Source: Xenophilus sp. AP218F (GTDB taxonomy: Bacteria > Pseudomonadota > Gammaproteobacteria > Burkholderiales > Chromobacteriaceae). From it: a DNA stretch of 64,000 nt. Shown here piece by piece: positions 1 through 10,522 of the stretch (position 1 is the stretch's first letter; each line of letters opens with the position of its first letter). The notes beneath the pieces were generated by a model that had not been told where the DNA came from, searched no databases, and saw only the letters and a list, made by a program, of their open reading frames with translations. The stretch is from assembly GCA_002213445.1 (NCBI GenBank), contig NJIE01000017.1, forward strand, positions 186,001 to 250,000, written 5' to 3'. A program made the translations under genes and the position numbers.

Positions 1-123
1 ACAGTCTGTGCCGGCGTGCTTTGCCTCAGGCGCTTCGCCAGGTTTTGTTGGCCGCTCTTCTTAAGCAATAGCAAAGCCTGATGGCTGGCGCGGGAATTGT
101 GCCCCGTCGGTGGCCGCTGTCCG

Positions 124-129
124 TATAAT
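124..129 (+). promoter_or_regulatory. Possible -10 box of srkA (TATAAT)
   Basis: A perfect TATAAT lies only 6 bases before the srkA ATG, and there is no Shine-Dalgarno sequence between them. If it is used, transcription would start at or next to the ATG and give a leaderless mRNA. No good -35 hexamer sits at the right distance (around 101-106), so the promoter call is weak. Confidence 0.3.
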
Positions 130-135
130 CGCGGC

Positions 136-1125
136 ATGGAAAACCTGGATGCCGCTCCGTTTGGAGCCTTGACCCCGGACACGCTGCTCGATGCGGTGGA
201 GAGTTTGGGGCTGTACGCCAACGGCAGCTTGTTGGCGCTCAATAGCTACGAAAACCGCGTTTATCAGGTGGGGCTGGAGGACGCTGCGCCGGTGGTGGCC
301 AAGTTTTATCGGCCCGAGCGCTGGAGCGACGCGCAGATTCTGGAAGAGCACGCTTTCTCGCAGGCGCTGGCCGAACGCGAAATTCCGGTAGTGGCACCGC
401 TGGCGTTTGACGGCGCAACCCTGCACCGCCATGGCGGTTATCGTTTCGCGCTGTTCCCGCGCCGGGGCGGCCGGGTACCGGAGCTGGGCGACGCCAGAGC
501 GCTGGAGTGGATAGGCCGTTTTCTGGGCCGGATTCACGCGCTAGGACGCGTGGCGGACTATGCGCATCGCCCGGCCTTGGATATCGACAGCTTCGGCGGC
601 GAGCCGGTGGCGTTCCTGCTGGAGCAGCAGTGGCTGCCGACCGAGCTGCGCGAGGTGTATCGCGGGGTGGCGGCGCAGGCGCTGGACGGCGTGGCGCGCT
701 GTTTCGATCGCGCCGGCGACGTCGCCAGCCTGCGGCTACATGGCGATTGCCACGTCGGCAATATGCTGTGGACCGACGATGGCCCGCATTTTGTCGATTT
801 TGACGATAGCCGTACCGGGCCGGCGGTGCAGGACCTCTGGATGTTGCTGTCCGGCAGCCGGGAGGAACAGTCCCGGCAATTGAGCGACGTTTTGTCCGGT
901 TACGAAGATTTTTGCGAATTCGACATGCGCGAGCTGCATCTGGTGGAAGCGTTGCGCACCTTGAGATTATTGCATTACAGCGCCTGGCTGGCGCGACGCT
1001 GGAACGATCCGGCCTTCCCGGCGGCCTTCCCCTGGTTTGCCGGCCAGCGTTACTGGGAAGAACAGATTCTGACCTTGAGAGAGCAGGTGGCCTTGCTGGA
1101 CGAGCCGCCCTTATGGTCGGCTTAG
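136..1125 (+). CDS. srkA: Stress response kinase A (YihE/SrkA family Ser/Thr protein kinase)
   Basis: A 329-residue cytoplasmic kinase of the APH/choline-kinase fold, the usual length for SrkA (E. coli YihE is about 328). Visible motifs are the ATP-binding lysine in VVAKFYRPERW, the catalytic-loop LHGDCHVGNMLW and the metal-binding FVDFDDSRTGP. In E. coli the family protects against stress-induced death and links to Cpx signalling; that role here is inferred. I start at the ATG at 136 (MENLDAAPFG) rather than the in-frame TTG at 97, because homologues begin near this point. It converges on the minus-strand chemosensory operon, with only 12 bases between stop codons. Confidence 0.9.
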   Translation: MENLDAAPFGALTPDTLLDAVESLGLYANGSLLALNSYENRVYQVGLEDAAPVVAKFYRPERWSDAQILEEHAFSQALAEREIPVVAPLAFDGATLHRHGGYRFALFPRRGGRVPELGDARALEWIGRFLGRIHALGRVADYAHRPALDIDSFGGEPVAFLLEQQWLPTELREVYRGVAAQALDGVARCFDRAGDVASLRLHGDCHVGNMLWTDDGPHFVDFDDSRTGPAVQDLWMLLSGSREEQSRQLSDVLSGYEDFCEFDMRELHLVEALRTLRLLHYSAWLARRWNDPAFPAAFPWFAGQRYWEEQILTLREQVALLDEPPLWSA

Positions 1126-1137
1126 CGGGCGGAGGGA

Positions 1138-2361
1138 TTAATCGTCGGCCTTGGGCGCGGCCGGTTCCGGCGCGGATTTGCGCGCCTGCATTCTTTCCTT
1201 GACCCAGCTTTCGAATTGATCCGAAGCCATCGGCTTGGCGAAATAATAGCCCTGGCCCATCAGGCAGCCGCGATGGCCGACGAAATCAAGATCGGTGTTG
1301 GTTTCTATGCCTTCGGCCACCGTGCTCAGTTGCAGGCGGCGCGCCAGCTCGATGATGCTGTTGAGCACGGCTTCCAGATGCGGCTTGTCGGCCACCGAGG
1401 TGACCAGCGACTGGTCGATTTTCAGCTCGGTGAAGGGGAAGCGCATCAGCTGCTGGAAGGTGGCGAAGCCGGTGCCGAAGTCGTCTATGGAGAGCCCCAG
1501 GCCGCCCAGCCGCAGGCGCGCGGCGATGCCGATGGCTTCGGCCAGATTGTCGGCGATGGCCGTTTCGGTGATTTCGAAGATGATGTAGCGGGGCGGCACC
1601 CGCGAGTCGCGGATGCGCTGTTCGATTTCATTGATCAGCACTTCTCCTTTGAGCGACAGCGCCGACAGGTTCACCGACAGCGGCAGGCGCAGCCCGCGGC
1701 GGGCCCATTCCTGCCATTGCGTCAAGCCCTGCTCCAGCATGCAAAGCGTCAGCTCGGTGGCCCAGCCGGACGCTTCGATCACCGGAATGAAGCGCGAGGG
1801 CGGGATGATGCCGAGCTCGGGGTGGCGCCAGCGCGCCAGCATCTCGGCGCCCTTGAGCAGCCCGCCGTCAAGCGTGACCTTGGGCTGGTAGTAGGGAATG
1901 AGCTGCTTCTGATCCAGGGCCAGCCGCACGTCTTGCTCGTTGCAGAGCGCGTCCGCTCCATCCTGCCCGCCGCCGGGCGCGCGCAGCCGTTTGAGCAGGT
2001 CGAGCAAGGCCTGGCTGTGCAGCGGCTTTTTCAGGCCGCCTAGCACCGGCAGGCCCAGCTCGCGGCCCATCAGCTCCACCGTGGTGATCAGGAGATAGTC
2101 TTTGCCGGAGGTGACGACGATGGGGACGGACAAACCTTCGCGCGCCATCTGCTGCATCACCTGAACGCCGTCCAGCTTCGGCATTTCCAGGTCCAGCAGC
2201 ACCAGCGCCGGCAATCGCTCGCGCATCATCTCCAGCGCCTGCTCGCCGTCGGCGGCCTGGCGCTGCTGGCCTATGCCGAGGCCGGCGCACAGCTGGCAGG
2301 CATGCTGGCGTTGCAGCGCGCTGTCTTCCACGACCAGGACGTCGGCGATCTCCAGTTGCAT
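1138..2361 (-). CDS. Response regulator with C-terminal EAL c-di-GMP phosphodiesterase domain
   Basis: 407 residues. An N-terminal receiver domain (about 5-125) has phospho-acceptor D57 in VLLDLEMP. The EAL domain (about 145-390) keeps the residues expected of an active phosphodiesterase: EML in place of EAL, the Asn in SVNLSAL, the Glu in FEITET, DDFGTGF, the Lys in ELKIDQS and VAEGIET. It is the last gene of the chemosensory operon, 15 bases after cheB, so its receiver may be phosphorylated by the operon's CheA, tying chemotactic signalling to c-di-GMP breakdown. The family resembles PvrR/RocR regulators. The CheA link is inferred from position only. Confidence 0.88.
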   Translation of the reverse strand: MQLEIADVLVVEDSALQRQHACQLCAGLGIGQQRQAADGEQALEMMRERLPALVLLDLEMPKLDGVQVMQQMAREGLSVPIVVTSGKDYLLITTVELMGRELGLPVLGGLKKPLHSQALLDLLKRLRAPGGGQDGADALCNEQDVRLALDQKQLIPYYQPKVTLDGGLLKGAEMLARWRHPELGIIPPSRFIPVIEASGWATELTLCMLEQGLTQWQEWARRGLRLPLSVNLSALSLKGEVLINEIEQRIRDSRVPPRYIIFEITETAIADNLAEAIGIAARLRLGGLGLSIDDFGTGFATFQQLMRFPFTELKIDQSLVTSVADKPHLEAVLNSIIELARRLQLSTVAEGIETNTDLDFVGHRGCLMGQGYYFAKPMASDQFESWVKERMQARKSAPEPAAPKADD

Positions 2362-2376
2362 GGCCAGGCTCCGATG

Positions 2377-3489
2377 TCAGCGGCAGATGGCCTTGGCCAA
2401 CTGCTCCAGCGCCATGACTTCGTCGGCGGCGCCCAGCTTGATCGCTTCCTTGGGCATGCCGAACACCACGCAGCTTTCTTCGTCCTGGGCGATGGTTTTG
2501 GCGCCGCAATCGTGCATTTCCTTGAGGCCCTTGGCGCCGTCGTCGCCCATGCCGGTCATGATGATGCCCAGCGCGTTCTTGCCGGCGAACTTGGCGGCGG
2601 AGCGGAACAATACGTCCACCGATGGCTTGTGGCGGCTGACCAGGGGGCCGTCCACCACCTCCACCTGATAGAAGGCGCCGTTGCGCTTGACCATCATGTG
2701 CTTGCCGCCGGGCGCGATCAGCGCCCGTCCCGGCAGGATGCGGTCGCCGTTGCTGGCCTCCTTCACTTCGATTTGCGACAGGCTGTTGAGGCGTTCCGCG
2801 AAGGAGCGGGTGAATTTTTCCGGCATGTGCTGGACGATGGCCAGGCCGGGGCAGGTGCGCGGCAGCTCGGTCAGCACGGTTTCCAGCGCCTGGGTGCCGC
2901 CGGTGGAGGTGCCGATGACGATGATGCGCTCCGTGGTGGCGAAGACGTTGCTGCCGGTCGGCGCGGACAGAATGGCGTCGGCGGACAGCTTGGGGCGGGT
3001 TTCCAGCGCGCCGGCCGCCGCCCCGCCGGATGCCGGCGCATGGCTGGCCGGCGCGCCGCCGGCGGAGGGCATGACGCGAACCCGGTTCATGCGGGCGGCG
3101 GCGGCGCTGCGCACCGCGTTGATCAGCTGGTTGGCGCTTTCTTCCAGGAAACCCTTGACCCCGGAGGTGGGCTTGGCGATGACTTCCACCGCGCCGGCGG
3201 CCAGGGCCTGCATGCTGATGTCGGTGCCTTTCTGGGTGAGGGAGGAGCAGATCACCACCGGCGTGGGGCGGCTGGCCATCAGCTGGCGCAGAAAGGTGAT
3301 GCCGTCCATGCGCGGCATTTCCACATCCAGCACGATCACGTCCGGCCAGTGCAGCTTCATCTTGTCCATGGCCATATACGGGTCGTTGGCCACGTCTTGC
3401 ACTTCGATGCCGGTGGCGGAGGTGAAGACTTGGCTCAGCACCTGGCGCACTACCGCGGAGTCGTCGACGATCAGCACCTTGATAGTCAT
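2377..3489 (-). CDS. cheB: Chemotaxis response regulator protein-glutamate methylesterase/deamidase CheB
   Basis: 370 residues. The receiver domain (about 3-120) carries D55 in [11 protein letters not shown] Gly/Ala/Pro-rich linker (about 140-180) joins it to the CheB methylesterase domain, with catalytic Ser195 ([10 protein letters not shown]), His221 ([10 protein letters not shown]) and the Asp of [10 protein letters not shown]. The enzyme removes methyl groups from receptor glutamates and deamidates glutamines during adaptation. Its ATG overlaps the cheD stop by 4 bases, indicating translational coupling. The partner methyltransferase CheR is not encoded anywhere in this window. Confidence 0.96.
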   Translation of the reverse strand: MTIKVLIVDDSAVVRQVLSQVFTSATGIEVQDVANDPYMAMDKMKLHWPDVIVLDVEMPRMDGITFLRQLMASRPTPVVICSSLTQKGTDISMQALAAGAVEVIAKPTSGVKGFLEESANQLINAVRSAAAARMNRVRVMPSAGGAPASHAPASGGAAAGALETRPKLSADAILSAPTGSNVFATTERIIVIGTSTGGTQALETVLTELPRTCPGLAIVQHMPEKFTRSFAERLNSLSQIEVKEASNGDRILPGRALIAPGGKHMMVKRNGAFYQVEVVDGPLVSRHKPSVDVLFRSAAKFAGKNALGIIMTGMGDDGAKGLKEMHDCGAKTIAQDEESCVVFGMPKEAIKLGAADEVMALEQLAKAICR

Positions 3490-4091
3490 GTCTGCTTCCT
3501 TGTCTTGTTGGTAAGGGCCAAGTTCAACTCGGCTTCTTGCGATTGCTTGACCCAGACGTGGCCGTTGGCGATGTCGAACACCACCACCCGCGGGGCGTTG
3601 CCGCCCAGGTCCTCGGCCTGCACGTTCAGGCCCAGTTGATGCGCCATGGCGCGGGCCATGTCGATATTGCGCGAGGGAACGTCGCGCATCTTGTGGCGCT
3701 CTATGCTCGACAGCACGGCCGCTCCGCCGATCAGTTTGGCGCCGAATTCCTTGAGCGGCAGGCCGGTGGCCAGTATCTCCCGCAACAACAGCAGCATCGC
3801 TTCGTCGCCGTAACGGCCGGACAGATTGTCACTGCGGCGGTTTTCGCGATGCGCCAGCAGGTAGTGGCACATGCCGCCCACCCTGGCTTTGGGATGCCAC
3901 AGGGTGATGGAGACGCAGGAACCCAGCAGCGTGCGTATCCGCGTGTCCGCGCCGGCGAAATGCCAGTCGCCGGGATGAAGAAACACTTCCTTTTCTGCGG
4001 TTGCCGCTTCCGCTTTCATCGGTTCGCTCGTCGAAGGCAGGCGGCGAAGGCCGCTTGCGGTTGCATTCATGCACGCTGCATTTTCCGGCAT
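3486..4091 (-). CDS. cheD: Chemoreceptor glutamine deamidase CheD
   Basis: Up to 201 residues, usual for CheD. It shows the family signature [13 protein letters not shown] followed by GGMCHYLL, which gives the catalytic Cys and His, plus a conserved KLIGGAAVL segment. CheD deamidates receptor glutamines and in some species also interacts with CheC or CheY systems. The start is uncertain: ATGs at 4091, 4070 (MNATASG) and 4016 (MKAEAAT) are all in frame, and the conserved fold begins only after the last. It sits between a chemoreceptor gene and cheB, overlapping cheB by 4 bases. Confidence 0.93.
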   Translation of the reverse strand: MPENAACMNATASGLRRLPSTSEPMKAEAATAEKEVFLHPGDWHFAGADTRIRTLLGSCVSITLWHPKARVGGMCHYLLAHRENRRSDNLSGRYGDEAMLLLLREILATGLPLKEFGAKLIGGAAVLSSIERHKMRDVPSRNIDMARAMAHQLGLNVQAEDLGGNAPRVVVFDIANGHVWVKQSQEAELNLALTNKTRKQT

Positions 4092-4149
4092 GGTTCTGTT
4101 TCAATTTAGTCCAGCCTTGGCCGGCTTTCCGCTTTTGTCGCGCCGCGCT

Positions 4150-5775
4150 TCAAAAGTGGAAGAAAGCGTCATGGTCGCCGCCGGGCGGCGGCGGCGTCTG
4201 GGGCTGGGGCGGCATCGCCGGCGGCGGCTGGATGGGACGCGGCGGCGCGGCCGGCGGGGTTTGCTCCAGCTGGAAGAAGTTCATCGCCAGTTGCAGTTGA
4301 TCCGCCTGCACATTCATCTCTTCCGCGGTGGACGCCAGCTCTTCGCTGGCGGCGGCGTTTTGCTGGGTGGCGTGATTCAGATGCTGCACGGCCTGGTTGA
4401 GCTGGTTGATGCCGCCGGCCTGCTCCTTGCTGGCGGCGGCGATTTCCTGCACCAGATCCGAGGTGCGGCCGCTGGAGCGCACGATTTCTTGCAGCAGCCG
4501 CCCGGCCTGTTCTGCCACCGCCACGCTGCTGCCCGCCAGCTCTCCGATTTCCTGGGCGGCCACCTGGCTGCGCTCCGCCAGCTTGCGCACCTCAGCCGCC
4601 ACCACGGCGAAGCCCGCGCCATGCGCGCCGGCGCGGGCGGCCTCGATGGCGGCGTTCAGCGCCAGCAGGTTGGTCTGGTAGGCGATATCGTCGATGATGC
4701 CGATCTTGTCGGCGATCTGGCGCATGGCGATCACGGTTTGCCTGACGGCGTCGCCGCCCTGGGTGGCTTCCGACGAGGCCTTCTCGGCGATGGCTTCGGT
4801 GGTGTGGGCGTTGTCGCTGCTCTGGTTGATCGAGGCGGTGACCTGCTCCAGCGAGGCCGAGCACTGCTCCAGCCCGGCGGCGGAGCCGTTTGCCCCGAGC
4901 GACAGGGCCTGGGCGGTGGCGGTGACCTGGCGCGCGGCGCAGGAAATGCTGTCCGAGCTGCGTTTGACGTTGCCGATGATTTCGCGCAGCTTGCCGCACA
5001 TTTGCAGCATGGCCTCGGTCAGGCTGCCGGCCGGGGCGTCCCGCCAGCTGGGCGGCAATTCGAGCCGGCCTTCGGCCACTTGCCGGGTCAGCTCCACCAC
5101 GTGCGCGGGCTCGCCGCCCAGCCGGCGAATCAGCCGCCGGTAAATCAGCGCGAGGCAGGCCACCATCACCAGCAAGATCACGCCGCTGACCAGAAACAGC
5201 GTCGCCAGCGCCTGGCGGGTGATGGCGGTGGCCTGCTGTTCCTGGCGTTGCAGGTAGTCGTTGGTTTTGGCGATGACGGGCGCGATCGCGGTCAGGTTGA
5301 GGTCGTACTGCGCCGACAGCGTGTCGAAGGAGCGGTTGATGGCCAGCTGGTCGTGGTCGGACAGGGCTTGCAGGTAATGGCTGTCCACTTCGCGGTAGAA
5401 CGCGTCGGCGGAGGCCAGCACTTGTTGCGACAGCGGCTCGCGCAGGTCGGCCGGCAGATCGCTGGCGCTCCATTTTTTCTGGTTGGCGTAAAAGTCGTCG
5501 CGGCTTTGGCGCAACTGTCGGGTCAGGCTTTGCCGGATGGAAGGATCGTTGGTGTTGCGCAGCTGGTTGGCGAGCAGGAAGCTGTTCATGATCTGCAGGG
5601 TGGGCGGGTCCAGATCGTTGATCAGGTCCTTGCCGCCCACCACCTGATGGTACATCGGTCCGTTGATCATGACGCTGCTCAGCGCCTGCCAGGCGGTGAG
5701 GGTCAGCGTGGAGATGCCCAGCAGCACGGCGAGAGTCAGCAGGATGAATTGCTGGCGTATGGTCAGATTTTTCAT
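4150..5775 (-). CDS. Methyl-accepting chemotaxis protein with pentapeptide-like C-terminal tether
   Basis: 541 residues. TM1 is at about 9-30, a helical periplasmic domain at 31-190 (with [14 protein letters not shown]), TM2 at about 192-212, then a HAMP-like stretch and a cytoplasmic signalling hairpin. The hairpin tip reads [20 protein letters not shown] at about 362-381, the binding region for CheA and CheW. After the hairpin a Pro-rich linker (about 507-531) ends in AFFHF. Its aromatic-x-x-aromatic pattern resembles the NWETF-type pentapeptide that tethers CheR and CheB. The gene lies 31 bases after cheW and 58 bases before cheD. The ligand is unknown. Confidence 0.93.
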   Translation of the reverse strand: MKNLTIRQQFILLTLAVLLGISTLTLTAWQALSSVMINGPMYHQVVGGKDLINDLDPPTLQIMNSFLLANQLRNTNDPSIRQSLTRQLRQSRDDFYANQKKWSASDLPADLREPLSQQVLASADAFYREVDSHYLQALSDHDQLAINRSFDTLSAQYDLNLTAIAPVIAKTNDYLQRQEQQATAITRQALATLFLVSGVILLVMVACLALIYRRLIRRLGGEPAHVVELTRQVAEGRLELPPSWRDAPAGSLTEAMLQMCGKLREIIGNVKRSSDSISCAARQVTATAQALSLGANGSAAGLEQCSASLEQVTASINQSSDNAHTTEAIAEKASSEATQGGDAVRQTVIAMRQIADKIGIIDDIAYQTNLLALNAAIEAARAGAHGAGFAVVAAEVRKLAERSQVAAQEIGELAGSSVAVAEQAGRLLQEIVRSSGRTSDLVQEIAAASKEQAGGINQLNQAVQHLNHATQQNAAASEELASTAEEMNVQADQLQLAMNFFQLEQTPPAAPPRPIQPPPAMPPQPQTPPPPGGDHDAFFHF

Positions 5776-5806
5776 GCGGCCCTCCCGTAGGGCGATGCGC
5801 GGCGGA

Positions 5807-6352
5807 TCATTCTTCCGCGGCGTTTTCCGTTTGGCCCAGTTCGGTCAGCAAGGCCATTTCGTTGACCGACAGCACCTTGTCAACGGCCAGCAGCACCACG
5901 AAGCGGTTGTCCACCCTGGCCATGCCCTCGATGAAGTCCACCCGGATCTTGCTGCCGAACTGCGGCGGCGGTTCGATGTCGGCGTCGGGAATGGCCAGCA
6001 CCTCGTGCACGGCGTCCACCAGAATGCCGATCAATTGCAGCTGGGATTCGGTTTCCACCTCGATGATCACGATGCAGGTGCGGCGCAGGATGGCGGTTTC
6101 CCCGCGCGAGAAGCGCAGCGACAGGTCGATGATGGGCACCACCGAGCCGCGCAGGTTCATGACGCCGCGGATGAACGGCGGCATCAGCGGCACGGTGGTG
6201 GGGCGGATGTATTCCAGGATTTCCCGGATGCCGAGAATGCCGATGGCGAATGTTTCGCCGCCCAGCTGAAACGTCAGGTACTGGCGCACTTCGGCGGCGG
6301 CCGCCGCCGGCTGGGGATTGTCGCTCTGGCGCAAGATATTGAGGGCTCCCAT
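5807..6352 (-). CDS. cheW: Chemotaxis coupling protein CheW
   Basis: 181 residues, one CheW-like domain after a short Ala-rich N-terminus. The conserved core reads [23 protein letters not shown], then [20 protein letters not shown], typical of scaffold CheW. It couples receptors to CheA in the cytoplasmic array. It sits between the two chemoreceptor genes (31 bases from one, 16 from the other), so the operon encodes a stoichiometric receptor-coupler-receptor set. It is slightly longer than E. coli CheW (167) because of the C-terminal tail. Confidence 0.95.
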   Translation of the reverse strand: MGALNILRQSDNPQPAAAAAEVRQYLTFQLGGETFAIGILGIREILEYIRPTTVPLMPPFIRGVMNLRGSVVPIIDLSLRFSRGETAILRRTCIVIIEVETESQLQLIGILVDAVHEVLAIPDADIEPPPQFGSKIRVDFIEGMARVDNRFVVLLAVDKVLSVNEMALLTELGQTENAAEE

Positions 6353-6368
6353 CTGGTTCTCCCTGGGC

Positions 6369-7979
6369 TCAGAAGCGAAGGTAGGCCGACTCGTCGCCGC
6401 CGGGCGGCGCGGCGGGTGAGGGACTGGCTGCGGCGGCGGGCGCGTCGCGCTCGCCGGTGCGGAAAAAGCGGATCAGCGTTTGCAGGTTTTCCGCCTGGTC
6501 GCTCATTTCCTCCGCGGTGGAGGCCAGCTGCTCGCTGGCGCTGGCGTTCTGCTGCGTGGTGAGGCTGAGTTGCTGCATCGCGCTGTTGATCTCGCTGACG
6601 CCGCTGGCCTGTTCGGTGGAGGCGGCGGCGATTTCCTGCACCAGATCCGAGGTGCGGCTGCTGGAGCGGACGATTTCCTCCAGCCGGCGGCCGGCCAGCT
6701 CGGCCAGCTGCACGCTGCTGGCCGCCACGGTGACGATTTCCTGGGCCGCCACCTGGCTGCGTTCTGCCAGTTTGCGCACTTCCGCCGCCACCACGGCGAA
6801 GCCCTTGCCGTGCTCGCCGGCGCGGGCGGCCTCGATGGCGGCGTTGAGCGCCAGCAGATTGGTCTGGTAGGCGATATCGTCGACGATGCTGATCTTGTCG
6901 GCGATCTGCCGCATCGCCGCCACGGTCTGGCGAACGGCGTCGCCGCCCTCGGCGGCCTCGCGCGAGGCCTTTTCGGCCATGGTTTCGGTGGCTTTGGCGT
7001 TGTCGTTGGTCTGGTTGATCGAGGCGCTCATCTGTTCGATGGAGGCGGATGTCTCTTCCAGCCCGGCGGCCTGCTCGCTGGCGGCTTGGGACAGCGCTTG
7101 CGAGGTGGAGTGAATCTGCTGCGAGGCGATGGCAAGATTGTCGGCGCTGAGCTTGGCCTGGTAAATCACCTTGCGCAGCTTGTCCACGGTATTGGCCGCG
7201 GCGGCGCAGACGCTGCTGGTGTCGGACTGGCGCAGGCGGATTTCCGTTTGCAGATTGCCCGACGCCAGCTCGTTCATGATCCTGGCGACGTAATGCGGCT
7301 CGCCGCCCATCAAGGCCAGCAGCTGGCGGCTGATCAGGAATGCCACCGCGCCGCCGCAGACGAGGGAGGCGAAGGTCAGCAGCAGCATCAGGTTGCGGGT
7401 GTTGTCGTAGATGCGTTCGGCCTCCTGCGTCTGTCCCTGATTGATCTGATCTTCCAGGTCGGCCAGCGCCGCCAGCGTATCGGACAGCTTGATGATCTGG
7501 GCGCGCAATTGCGCGTCGATCAGCCGGCGGGCGTCGTCTTTTTGCCCGCGGCGGGCAAGGTCGATGACCTGGTCCAGCACGCCGTGCACGCCGGGGCGCA
7601 GGTTCAGGATCTGGCTCAACAGCTCGATTTCCTGGGGCAGGGCCGCGGTTTGCTGTTGCTGCAGCTGGGTCTGCAGTTGCTTTTCCAGCTCCAGATAGCG
7701 TTGCCGGCTGGCTAGCAAGCGCTCGGCTGCGCCGGCGCTGTCGCTGGTGTCTTGCTCAACCAGCTTGCGGTACTGGATGCGGATTTCCTGGTTTTCCACC
7801 ACCATCAGCCGCGCCAGCCGGCTCTCGACGTTGTTTTCATGGATGATGGCGTGCAGCAGGTCGTGGGTGCGGCTGAAGCCGGCGATGGCGACCGTGACGC
7901 AGCCGATCAGCAGCAACAGGTTGATGCCGAAGCCCAGGCCCAGCCGAGTGGCGGTGCGCATGCCGTGTTTGACGCTCAT
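6369..7979 (-). CDS. Methyl-accepting chemotaxis protein with pentapeptide-like C-terminal tether
   Basis: 536 residues, paralogous to the other receptor in this operon. TM1 is at about 15-35, a helical-bundle periplasmic region at 36-194, TM2 at about 196-217, then HAMP and the signalling hairpin with [20 protein letters not shown]. The tail is Ala/Pro/Ser-rich and ends in AYLRF, again an aromatic-x-x-aromatic terminus suitable for CheR/CheB docking. Its start overlaps the cheA stop by 4 bases. The two operon receptors share the signalling domain and the GGD linker before the tether but differ in the sensor domain, so they probably detect different signals with the same adaptation machinery. 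Confidence 0.93.
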   Translation of the reverse strand: MSVKHGMRTATRLGLGFGINLLLLIGCVTVAIAGFSRTHDLLHAIIHENNVESRLARLMVVENQEIRIQYRKLVEQDTSDSAGAAERLLASRQRYLELEKQLQTQLQQQQTAALPQEIELLSQILNLRPGVHGVLDQVIDLARRGQKDDARRLIDAQLRAQIIKLSDTLAALADLEDQINQGQTQEAERIYDNTRNLMLLLTFASLVCGGAVAFLISRQLLALMGGEPHYVARIMNELASGNLQTEIRLRQSDTSSVCAAAANTVDKLRKVIYQAKLSADNLAIASQQIHSTSQALSQAASEQAAGLEETSASIEQMSASINQTNDNAKATETMAEKASREAAEGGDAVRQTVAAMRQIADKISIVDDIAYQTNLLALNAAIEAARAGEHGKGFAVVAAEVRKLAERSQVAAQEIVTVAASSVQLAELAGRRLEEIVRSSSRTSDLVQEIAAASTEQASGVSEINSAMQQLSLTTQQNASASEQLASTAEEMSDQAENLQTLIRFFRTGERDAPAAAASPSPAAPPGGDESAYLRF

Positions 7980-10213
7980 ATCGATTCTCCCCGTTCGCCG
8001 CCGGCGGACGGTTGGCGTGTTTCAAGAGGGCGGCCGATGGCGCGGCCGCGGCCGGTTTGCTGGTGCAGCAGCGCCAGACGCTGGGTTTCCTGCTCGGTGG
8101 CGTGGCGGATCAATGCCGGCACGTCCAGAATCAGGGCCACTTCGCCGGTGCCGAGGATGGTGGAGCCGCTGACCGCCCTGAGGCGGCTGAACAGCGCGCC
8201 CAGCGGCTTGATCACGGTCTGGAATTCGCCGAGCAGGGCGTCCACCACCAGCCCGGCCTTGCGTTCGCCGTATTGCGCCACGACGATGTTGCTGCGCCTG
8301 CCGGGGCGGGCGGGCAACTCCAGAAAGTCGCCCAGCCACAGCAGAGGCAGCAGTTCGCCGCGCAGATTGATGCAAGCGTGCGCGCCGTCGCCTTGCGCCT
8401 GTACGGGCAGCTCCATGCACTCGACCACCGCCTCCAGCGGCAGCACGAAGGTGGACTGGCCGACTTCCACCAAAAAGCCGTCGATGATGGCCAGCGTCAA
8501 GGGCAGGCGGATGCGGAAGGCGGTGCCTCGGCCGGGCTCGGTTTCGATGTCTATCGCGCCGTGCAGCTGCTCGATGCCGCGCCGCGCCACGTCCATGCCC
8601 ACCCCGCGGCCGGACAGGTTGGTGACGTGATCGGAGGTGGAAAAGCCGGGCTCGAAAATCAGCGGATAGATTTCCTTGTCGCTCAGCGTCTGTTCCGGGC
8701 TCACCAGGCCGCGCTCGCGCGCCTTGGCCAGGATGCGTTCGCGCGAGAGCCCGCCGCCGTCGTCGGCCACTTCAATCACCACGCTGCCGGACTCGTGGTA
8801 GGCGTTGAGCCATACATTGCCTTCCGCCGGCTTGCCGCGCTCGGCGCGCAGCGCCGCCGGCTCGATGCCGTGGTCCATGGCGTTGCGCACGATGTGCATC
8901 AGCGGGTCGCCCAGTTTTTCCACCATGGATTTGTCCAGCTCGGTTTCCGCGCCGGAGATGTGAAGCTGGATGGGCTTGTCCAGCTCTTTGGAAACATCGC
9001 GCACCACGCGCGGAAAGCGGTTGAAGATTTCTCCGATCTGAACCATGCGCATCGACAGCGTGCCGGCGCGGATTTGCTCGATCAGATTGGCGATCGGCAA
9101 GGTGGCTTCCACCAGCGCCGTCTGTTGCGAGCGGCGGGCGGCCAGGTTGGCCGCCGCGCCGGCGATGACCAGCTCGCCGATCAGATTGATCAGGCTGTCC
9201 AGCTTGCTGGCCTCCACCTTGATGAATTTGCTTTCCGCGTGCTTGCCGCCGCGGGCGTCGGCCGGCGCTTGGGCGGCGCTTGGCGGGTGGCTTGCTTCCG
9301 GCTCCGGAGCGGCGATGAGCGGTTTGTCCGCTTGCAGAGACAAGGAAGGCACGTCTTCTTCGTCGTGGCCATGCTCCGGTTCGGCGTCGGCCGGGCGCTC
9401 GGGCAGCGCGCCGAAGCGCCGCCAGGCGGCGGCGACGGCGGCGGCTTCCGGCGGCGTGGCGCTGGCGCAGGCCTCCAGCAGGTGGGCCGCGGCGGCCTTG
9501 AGCGGCCAGATGAAGATTTCGCTGTCTTCCCTGGCGAATTCGAAGACCTCGAACAAGGTGCGCTCGCTCAGTTCGGCGCGGTACAGCACTTCCAGCCGCA
9601 GATAGTTGCTCTCCGCGTTGAAATCGTCGCCAGCCGGCAAGTTGACGCAGATGGTTTCGATCTGCTCGATCAGGCCTATGGTGGCCAGATAGCGGATGAA
9701 GGAAGAGGGGTCCAGACCGTTGCGCAGCACGTCGGGGCCGAAGCGCAAGGACAGCACCCAGTGCTGGTTGGCGGGCTCGGTAGGCGGGCGCTCCAGCTCG
9801 ACGGGCAGGCTTTCCTGACGGGACGGTGCCGGCGGGGCGGCGTAGGCCTGCAGCGCCCGCTCCAGATCGGGGTCGTGAAAATCGGCCAGGCTTTCCTTGG
9901 CGGCCAAGGCCGCCAGCATGGCCTTGACGTGATCGTGGCAGCGCAACAGCACGCCGACCAGATCGTTGTCCAGCTTGAATTCGCCGTCGCGCAACTTGTC
10001 CAGCAGGTTTTCGGCCTGATGGCTGAAGCTGACGATTTCGTCCAGACCGAAGAGCCCGGCGGAGCCCTTGATGGTGTGCATGGCGCGAAACAGCGCGCCC
10101 AGTTGTTCCGGCGTGGTGGTATCCGCTTCGATGTCCAGCAGGATGCGTTCCATCTCGTCCAGCAGTTCGCCGGACTCGTCCAGAAAGGTTTGCAGCGCTT
10201 GTTCAAGATCCAT
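7976..10213 (-). CDS. cheA: Chemotaxis sensor histidine kinase CheA
   Basis: 745 residues. The HPt domain (about 1-105) has phospho-accepting His46 in [13 protein letters not shown]2-like region (about 150-265) is followed by a variable linker, the dimerisation helices (from about 330), the HATPase domain with N-box [14 protein letters not shown]1 EVADDGGG and G2 [12 protein letters not shown], and a C-terminal CheW-like regulatory domain. It phosphorylates CheY and CheB, and possibly the EAL regulator at the operon's end. The upstream STAS gene overlaps its start by 11 bases and the next receptor gene overlaps its stop by 4. Confidence 0.96.
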   Translation of the reverse strand: MDLEQALQTFLDESGELLDEMERILLDIEADTTTPEQLGALFRAMHTIKGSAGLFGLDEIVSFSHQAENLLDKLRDGEFKLDNDLVGVLLRCHDHVKAMLAALAAKESLADFHDPDLERALQAYAAPPAPSRQESLPVELERPPTEPANQHWVLSLRFGPDVLRNGLDPSSFIRYLATIGLIEQIETICVNLPAGDDFNAESNYLRLEVLYRAELSERTLFEVFEFAREDSEIFIWPLKAAAAHLLEACASATPPEAAAVAAAWRRFGALPERPADAEPEHGHDEEDVPSLSLQADKPLIAAPEPEASHPPSAAQAPADARGGKHAESKFIKVEASKLDSLINLIGELVIAGAAANLAARRSQQTALVEATLPIANLIEQIRAGTLSMRMVQIGEIFNRFPRVVRDVSKELDKPIQLHISGAETELDKSMVEKLGDPLMHIVRNAMDHGIEPAALRAERGKPAEGNVWLNAYHESGSVVIEVADDGGGLSRERILAKARERGLVSPEQTLSDKEIYPLIFEPGFSTSDHVTNLSGRGVGMDVARRGIEQLHGAIDIETEPGRGTAFRIRLPLTLAIIDGFLVEVGQSTFVLPLEAVVECMELPVQAQGDGAHACINLRGELLPLLWLGDFLELPARPGRRSNIVVAQYGERKAGLVVDALLGEFQTVIKPLGALFSRLRAVSGSTILGTGEVALILDVPALIRHATEQETQRLALLHQQTGRGRAIGRPLETRQPSAGGERGESI

Positions 10214-10493
10214 CTTCGCCCCCGGCGCAGGCCAGTCGCTGTTCCAGCCCGAGAAGATGAATGAAGTCGAGCATGGGGCGGCTGGGGCGGCTGAGCGTCA
10301 GCGTCTTGCCCAGCCGGGCGGCCTCCTGTTGGAGCCAGAGCAGCACCTGCAGGCCGGCGCAGTCGATTTCGCCGATGCAGGACAGGTCCAGCGTCAGGCT
10401 GTCTTCGGCTTGCAGGGCTTCGCCAAGCTGTTTGCGCAATTCGGCGGCCTGGTAGATGGTTTGCTCGCTGTCTAGGGCAAGGGTGCGGGACAT
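10203..10493 (-). CDS. STAS-domain protein of the chemosensory operon
   Basis: A 96-residue stand-alone STAS domain (anti-sigma antagonist fold). The core reads LTLDLSCIGEIDCAGLQVLLWL, matching the SpoIIAA-type loop, but the usual phosphorylatable Ser/Thr in ID(S/T)AGL is Cys (IDCAGL). The classical phosphoswitch therefore looks absent. Small STAS proteins occur between cheY and cheA in many betaproteobacterial operons, and their function is poorly defined. The start is the ATG at 10493; the stop overlaps cheA by 11 bases, implying coupled translation. Confidence 0.85.
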   Translation of the reverse strand: MSRTLALDSEQTIYQAAELRKQLGEALQAEDSLTLDLSCIGEIDCAGLQVLLWLQQEAARLGKTLTLSRPSRPMLDFIHLLGLEQRLACAGGEDGS

Positions 10494-10522
10494 GGCGCTT
10501 TCCGGTGCGGCAGGCTCCGGCC

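Noticed and set aside
2302-3639. Long His/Gly/Ala-rich open frames opposite cheB, cheA, flhA, prfB, sdhA and sucA
   Set aside because: They mirror the codon structure of strong genes on the other strand, have no recognisable domains and no ribosome sites. They are artefacts of high GC content.
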